A stretch of DNA of 64,000 nt, taken from contig JAZBRS010000077.1 in NCBI GenBank assembly GCA_037176725.1, positions 2,542,001 through 2,606,000 on the forward strand, given 5' to 3'. The translations under genes and the position numbers were made by a program. This document shows, piece by piece, positions 59,731-64,000 of this stretch (its first letter is position 1; every line of letters begins with the position of its first letter). A model generated the notes under the pieces. The model worked only from the letters and a program-made list of their open reading frames with translations, ran no database searches and had not been told where the DNA came from. The stretch comes from Posidonia oceanica. Lineage: Eukaryota > Streptophyta > Magnoliopsida > Alismatales > Posidoniaceae.

Positions 59731-60660
59731 GGTGACGGGCTTATCGTCCGGATAGTTTACGGTCCTATCAACCGGGAGTGATAGTTTAGGTTATCAGCCT
59801 GGAATGACAATTTACGGTCCTGTCAACCGGAAGCAGTTGTGAGTGATAGTTACTGGATATCAGCCGTATAACATGGTTGTGTGGGATAGTTTACAGTCCT
59901 ATCAACTGGCGGATAGTTTACAGACCTATCAACTGGCGGATAGTTTACAGACCTATCAACTGGCGGATAGTTTACAGACCTATCAACTGGAAGCCACAAA
60001 CCATGAGTGATAGTTACTGGATATCAGCCGTATAACGCAAATGCCGGATAGTTTACAGTCTATCAACTGGAGCGACAGTTTACGGTCCTGTCAACCGGTG
60101 GATAGTTTACAGACCTATCAACTGGAGGATAGTTTACAGTCCTATCAACTGGAAACGGCATTGCGAGGGACAGTTATTGGATGTCAGCCGTATAACATGA
60201 TTGCGCGTGATAGTTTACAGTCCTATCAACTGGCGGATAGTTTACAGACCTATCAACTGGCGGATAGTTTACAGACCTATCAACTGGCGGATAGTTTACA
60301 AACCTATCAACTGGAAACGCGCAATGATGAGGGATAGTTACTGGATATCAGCTTTATAATGCAATTGCTGGTGATAGTTTAGGATATCAGCCTAGCGATA
60401 GTTTACAGTCCTATCAACTGGTGCATAGTTTACAGACCTATCAACTGGAAACCGCAATTGCAAGGGACAGTTACTGGATGTCAGCCGTATAACACAACAG
60501 TGGGCCAACCATGGATCGACCTAGATGATAGTTTAGGTTATCAGCCTGAGTAGATAGTTTAGGATATCAGCCTGAGAGTGCTTGATTGTTTGATAGTTTC
60601 GGATATCAGCCTAGAATGTGATTGATTGTTTGATAGTTTCGGATATCAGCCTAGAATGTG
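59731..60660 (-). repeat. 3' region repeat a of the right-hand element
   Basis: Units such as GGATAGTTTACAGACCTATC plus AACTGGC, with interspersed GATAGTTACTGGATATC or GACAGTTACTGGATGTC words. At 60074-60092 both arms have changed together (GACAG...CTGTC). 60530-60660 has GATAGTTTCGGATATCAGCC units of about 36 bp. Confidence 0.88.
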
Positions 60661-60844
60661 ATTGATTGTTTGATAAGAGGGGACGAGATCATGATGAGAG
60701 CTACTGCTAAAGAGGGGGATGAGATCATGATGAGAATTACTGCTAAAGAGGGGATGAGATCATGATGAGAGTTACTGCTAAAGAGGGGATGAGATCATGA
60801 TGAGAGTTACTGCTAAAGAGGGGATGAGATCATGATGAGAAGAA
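60661..60844 (-). repeat. 35-bp tandem repeat (type b relative)
   Basis: About five copies of GAGGGGATGAGATCATGATG followed by AGAGTTACTGCTAAA. It lacks the GATAAG arms of repeat b in the compound element. Confidence 0.85.
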
Positions 60845-61019
60845 ATCATCCTATGACACCAGGAATATCATTGGGGAAAGAGGGGAAGAATGATACCAAG
60901 GGGCGATCAAAAGATGCCCTTGGTGTCGGGATGACACCAGGGGCTGGCCAACGCGTCCTTGGCATCGAAAGCAGATGGTGATGACAAGATTGTCGTGCTT
61001 GTCAGACGAGTAGTTTTGG
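60845..61019 (-). other. Conserved hairpin-bearing spacer, right-hand element
   Basis: Counterpart of 15691-15875, with CCAAGGGGC-GATCAAAAGAT-GCCCTTGG and GACACCAGG words retained. Confidence 0.6.
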
Positions 61020-62110
61020 GGTACCAGCCCGCTGGGGACTCAGCTGAGGATGATCAGCTGAGGAGGATGACTAGTTGACGGACCTTTCGTCGAGCCGTTT
61101 GGGGTGCCAGCCCGCTGGGGACTCAGCTGGGGATGATCAGCTGAGGAGGATGACAGGTTGACGGACCTTTCGCCGAGCAGTTTGGGGTGCCAGCCCGCTG
61201 GGGACTCAGCTGGGGATGATCAGCTGAGGAGGATGACAGGTTGACGGACCTTTCGCCGAGCAGTTTGGGGTGCCAGCCCGCAGGAGACTCAGCTGGGGAT
61301 GGTCAACTGAGGAGGATGACAGGTTGACGAACCTTTCGCCGAGCAGTTTGGGGTGCCAGCCCGCAGGGAACTCAGCTGGGGATGATCAGCTGAGGAGGAT
61401 GACAGGTTGACGGACCTTTCGCCGAGCAGTTTGGGGTGCCAGCCCGCTGGGGACTCAGCTGGGGATGATCAGCTGAGGAGGATGACAGGTTGACGGACCT
61501 TTCGCCGAGCAGTTTGGGGTGCCAGCCCGCTGGGGACTCAGCTGAGGAGGATGACAGATTGACGGACCTTTCGCCGAGCAGTTTGGGGTGCCAGCCCGCA
61601 GGGGACTCAGCTGGGGATGATCAGCTGAGGAGGATGACAGGTTGACGGACCTTTCGCCGAGCAGTTTGGGGTGCCAGCCTGCAGGGGACTCAACTGGGGA
61701 TGATCAGCTGAGGAGGATGACTGGTTGACGGACCTTTCGCCGAGCAGTTTGGGGTGCCAGCCCACTGGGGACTCAGCTGGGGATGATCAGCTGAGGAGGA
61801 TGACAGGTTGACGGACCTTTCACCGAGCAGTTTGGGGTGCCAGCCCGCTGGGGACTCAGCTGGGGATGATCAGCTGAGGAGGATGACAGGTTGACGGACC
61901 TTTCGCCGAGCAGTTTGGGGTGCCAGCCCGCAAGGGACTCAGCTGGGGATGATCAGCTGAGGAGGATGACAAGTTGACGGACCTTTCGCCGAGCAGTTTG
62001 GGGTGCCAGCCCGTAGGGAACTCAGCTGGGGATGATCAGCTGAGGAGGATGACTGGTTGACGGACCTTTCGCCGAGCAGTTTGGGGTGCCAGCCCACTGG
62101 GGACTCAGCT
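61020..62110 (-). repeat. 3' region tandem repeat c, 83-bp form
   Basis: About 13 copies. The unit is the 54-bp type c core (GACAGGTTGACGGACCTTTC, GTGCCAGCCCGC) enlarged by GGGGACTCAGCTGGGGATGA and TCAGCTGAGGAGGAT, which adds CAGCTG palindromes. Unit starts at 61175, 61258 and 61341 give a period of 83 bp. The arms here are GAAAGG...CCTGTC, with one mismatch. Confidence 0.92.
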
Positions 62111-62421
62111 GGGGATGATGATCCAGCTGGGGGCGACCAGCTGGGGATGCCAGATGGCGTAGCTTGACGACGAGGTTCCGCAGAGGCTCCGGACTCTAGA
62201 TTGGGTGCTGAGGACTTTGCTGCGTTGTGATGTCTGCAAGTCTGGTTAGAGGGCCCAAGATGGTGATGATAATGATATGCAATATAGCAAAGAATCTTGA
62301 TGTGCAAGCAGAAAGCAGAAACAGTTTTTCATTGATAAAGCTTGGTGGGTACAATGCCTGTGGCAGGCCAGAAATGTACAGCATAGTCTGAAAGAAGGCC
62401 ATATGATGGTTGCACAAGGGC
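62111..62421 (-). other. Spacer between accessory ORF and 3' repeats, right-hand element
   Basis: Noncoding and conserved with 16651-16943. I see no gene. Confidence 0.5.
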
Positions 62422-63762
62422 CTAGTCAACTCGGGCCTTCTTCGACTGCCGGGAGTCGGGAAACAAAGGGCCGCCTGGCGGAATTTCAGTGATAGGCCAG
62501 AGCTGTCGGACTTCAGCTTCATACTCAGGGGTGCATCCTACACCTCTCACAGCTACAATGTCTGTAGATTGGACCCCATGCTGCATCAGACTAGCAAGCT
62601 TCTTGGTTGGGGCAGTTGTGCTGAGAGGGTACATCTGTAGAAGCTGGGGCGCAGTACTGTCAATGAAGGCGCCCTGCTGGAAGCCGAACTGGCGCATGAC
62701 CCTGATTGGATGGTACTCTACGCCTGCTGTGAAACCTGGAAGAATGATCAGCCGCATGTCACGCGCGCTGAAGAAGACAGTGAATGGCTCTGCTGCAGAG
62801 GGGACAATATGCCAGGTTATAGCGTCGTCAGTCAGTGCTGACAGCTTCTCGTATTCTTCTTTGACGCTCTTTTCTGTCTTGGCACGGACGCTGCTGCAGT
62901 AGGCTTCAAAGGCATGCACTTGAGGGCGCAAGAGGTTCGTCTCTAAGTGTGCGGTCAGCCAGACTTGTATGAGTGCTCCGCAACCGTGGAAGTGGCGGCA
63001 GCGATGAGAGATGCGGTCCAGCCCGCGATAGGTCTCTGCCAGGACAACTGGTGCCAGGTCTATGTGCTGGGTCACCACTGCTAATGCAATCTCTGCAACC
63101 TCGATGGCCACTGTTAGTTGGCCATGAGTAAAGATCAGCTCGCCCAGGAAGCGGATAACAAATCCTCGGAACCACAGCTCATCTCCGAGTTCTGCGCGCT
63201 TGTTCATGATATCATCAAAGTGCGCGAGGCGAAGCATAGGTTCAGGCCTGCTGGTGCAGATTAATTTCTGTTGACAGGTTCGAGTGGGGAGCCCAGTCAG
63301 CTGGCTCAGGACCTGGAGGTATCCGTCGCGCCTCATGAAAATAGGTGGCCCCATGATCTTTGAAAAGCCGCAGATCCGACGCACCTCTTCCAGTGTAGGT
63401 GTCAGCTCAGTCTTGTTGAAACGGAAGACATGACGCGCCGGCTTCCAGAATCTTGCGGCGGCACACAGAAGGTGGCGGCTGACCTCCACATCAGCAGCCT
63501 TCAGCAGCTTGGTTGGTATGCCCCACAAACGCAGCTGTTCACAGTCTTGTAGAGTGAGCCTGCTGATCCATTCTCGCAGGACTTCCGAGCAGTGTGCAGG
63601 AGTTAGCAGAGTAGGAAAGCCCATTATACTGATTACAGAGGGACAGGCAGATAGCTGCAGAAGCTTGAAAGTACCTGCTATCAATAAACAGTCAGATCTC
63701 GCAGGCGTATATTCTTTGACAATAAACAGAAACTGAGGCTGATAAAGTAGTTCCATATGCAT
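62422..63762 (-). CDS. Accessory retroelement ORF, DUF7745/plant-mobile-domain-like, copy 2
   Basis: 446 codons from 63762. The part shared with copy 1 is exactly 400 residues, from the Met at 63624 (MGFPTLLTP) to the stop. Shared motifs: LRLWGIPTKLL, FWKPARHVFRF, LTPTLEEVRRICGF, GFVIRFLGELIFTHG, VAIEVAEIALAVVT, GFTAGVEYHPIRVMRQFGF. About 57 residues differ, with no indel and no stop. The 46 residues before the shared Met include LQLSAC, also present upstream in copy 1, so translation or splicing might start earlier. Function is unknown; the fold family is inferred from the FW-P...F-F...LTPTLEE pattern. Confidence 0.7.
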   Translation of the reverse strand: MHMELLYQPQFLFIVKEYTPARSDCLLIAGTFKLLQLSACPSVISIMGFPTLLTPAHCSEVLREWISRLTLQDCEQLRLWGIPTKLLKAADVEVSRHLLCAAARFWKPARHVFRFNKTELTPTLEEVRRICGFSKIMGPPIFMRRDGYLQVLSQLTGLPTRTCQQKLICTSRPEPMLRLAHFDDIMNKRAELGDELWFRGFVIRFLGELIFTHGQLTVAIEVAEIALAVVTQHIDLAPVVLAETYRGLDRISHRCRHFHGCGALIQVWLTAHLETNLLRPQVHAFEAYCSSVRAKTEKSVKEEYEKLSALTDDAITWHIVPSAAEPFTVFFSARDMRLIILPGFTAGVEYHPIRVMRQFGFQQGAFIDSTAPQLLQMYPLSTTAPTKKLASLMQHGVQSTDIVAVRGVGCTPEYEAEVRQLWPITEIPPGGPLFPDSRQSKKARVD

Positions 63763-64000
63763 TCAGCAGTTGATAACAGAACATGGCAGTTAAGCATAAA
63801 TAAACAAAGGGTATTGGCAGCAGTCCGGCGAATGCGGGGGCGAGGGCCGGCAGGAGATCTGGACCGGCACAGCTTGAGTGTCGTCAATGCGCTCTGCTGG
63901 GGAGAAGTACTGCCTCAGGGCCTGAGCGTGTTGCAGAGCGGAGAGATTGATGGAAGAGGAAAGGAATGAAAGAGGATGCTCGTATGCAGGATGCAAGTGC
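63763..64000 (-). other. Sequence upstream of the accessory ORF
   Basis: Conserved with 18190-18430 by eye (both hold AGGAGATCT and GAAGTACTG words). No gene is seen; the element continues beyond the window. Confidence 0.4.

Larger units (their letters stand above)
58914..64000 (-). mobile_element. Second minus-strand Tat-like element, incomplete in the window
   Basis: Sense order from the right: accessory ORF, tandem-repeat 3' region, then a truncated LTR. The PPT and about 5 kb of LTR are missing because the LTR remnant is joined directly to repeat a near 59731. The upstream parts lie beyond 64000. Confidence 0.8.

Overview
This window looks like repeat-rich nuclear DNA from a seed plant, most likely heterochromatin. 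I see no host gene and no RNA gene. Everything I can assign is either one short-period satellite or LTR retrotransposons of the Tat branch of Ty3/gypsy (Ogre/Tat-like). The evidence for Tat is a reverse transcriptase with YVDD, a second RNase H of the Tat (archaeal-like) kind before the integrase, LTRs of about 6 kb, and a PBS beginning TGGCGACTCC. The species cannot be named from sequence alone.

Layout: 1-3568 satellite; 3569-31725 a minus-strand compound retroelement; 31726-37792 satellite; 37793-46263 a plus-strand retroelement lacking its 5' part; 46264-58913 satellite; 58914-64000 a second minus-strand element running out of the window. The satellite always lies in the same orientation, so the elements appear to interrupt one original array.

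The compound element, read on its sense (minus) strand, is: LTR2 (31725-25684), PBS, leader, gag with nonsense codons (24412-23157), pol with stops and frameshifts (23156-19618), a noncoding stretch, an intact 400-codon accessory ORF (DUF7745/plant-mobile-domain-like), a 3' region of three tandem-repeat families, PPT, LTR1 (13308-7114). LTR1 is followed by another PBS, leader and an open gag that breaks off into satellite at 3569. LTR1 thus serves as the 3' LTR of one element and the 5' LTR of the next. The LTRs are very similar although pol is dead, which points to mobilisation in trans. The accessory ORF is intact in both copies present.

The most striking pattern is a small hairpin. The satellite is an 81-bp dimer of 42- and 39-bp monomers. 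One monomer carries GATAAG-N7-CTTATC, the other GATAGG-N7-CCTATC, so the difference between them is a base-pair swap. Rarer variants keep the pairing (GATACG/CGTATC, GTTAGG/CCTAAC, GGTAAG/CTTACC). The same arms with an 8-nt loop occur in the otherwise different 3' region repeats of the retroelements. This suggests that the satellite arose from such a 3' region and that the stem itself may be maintained.
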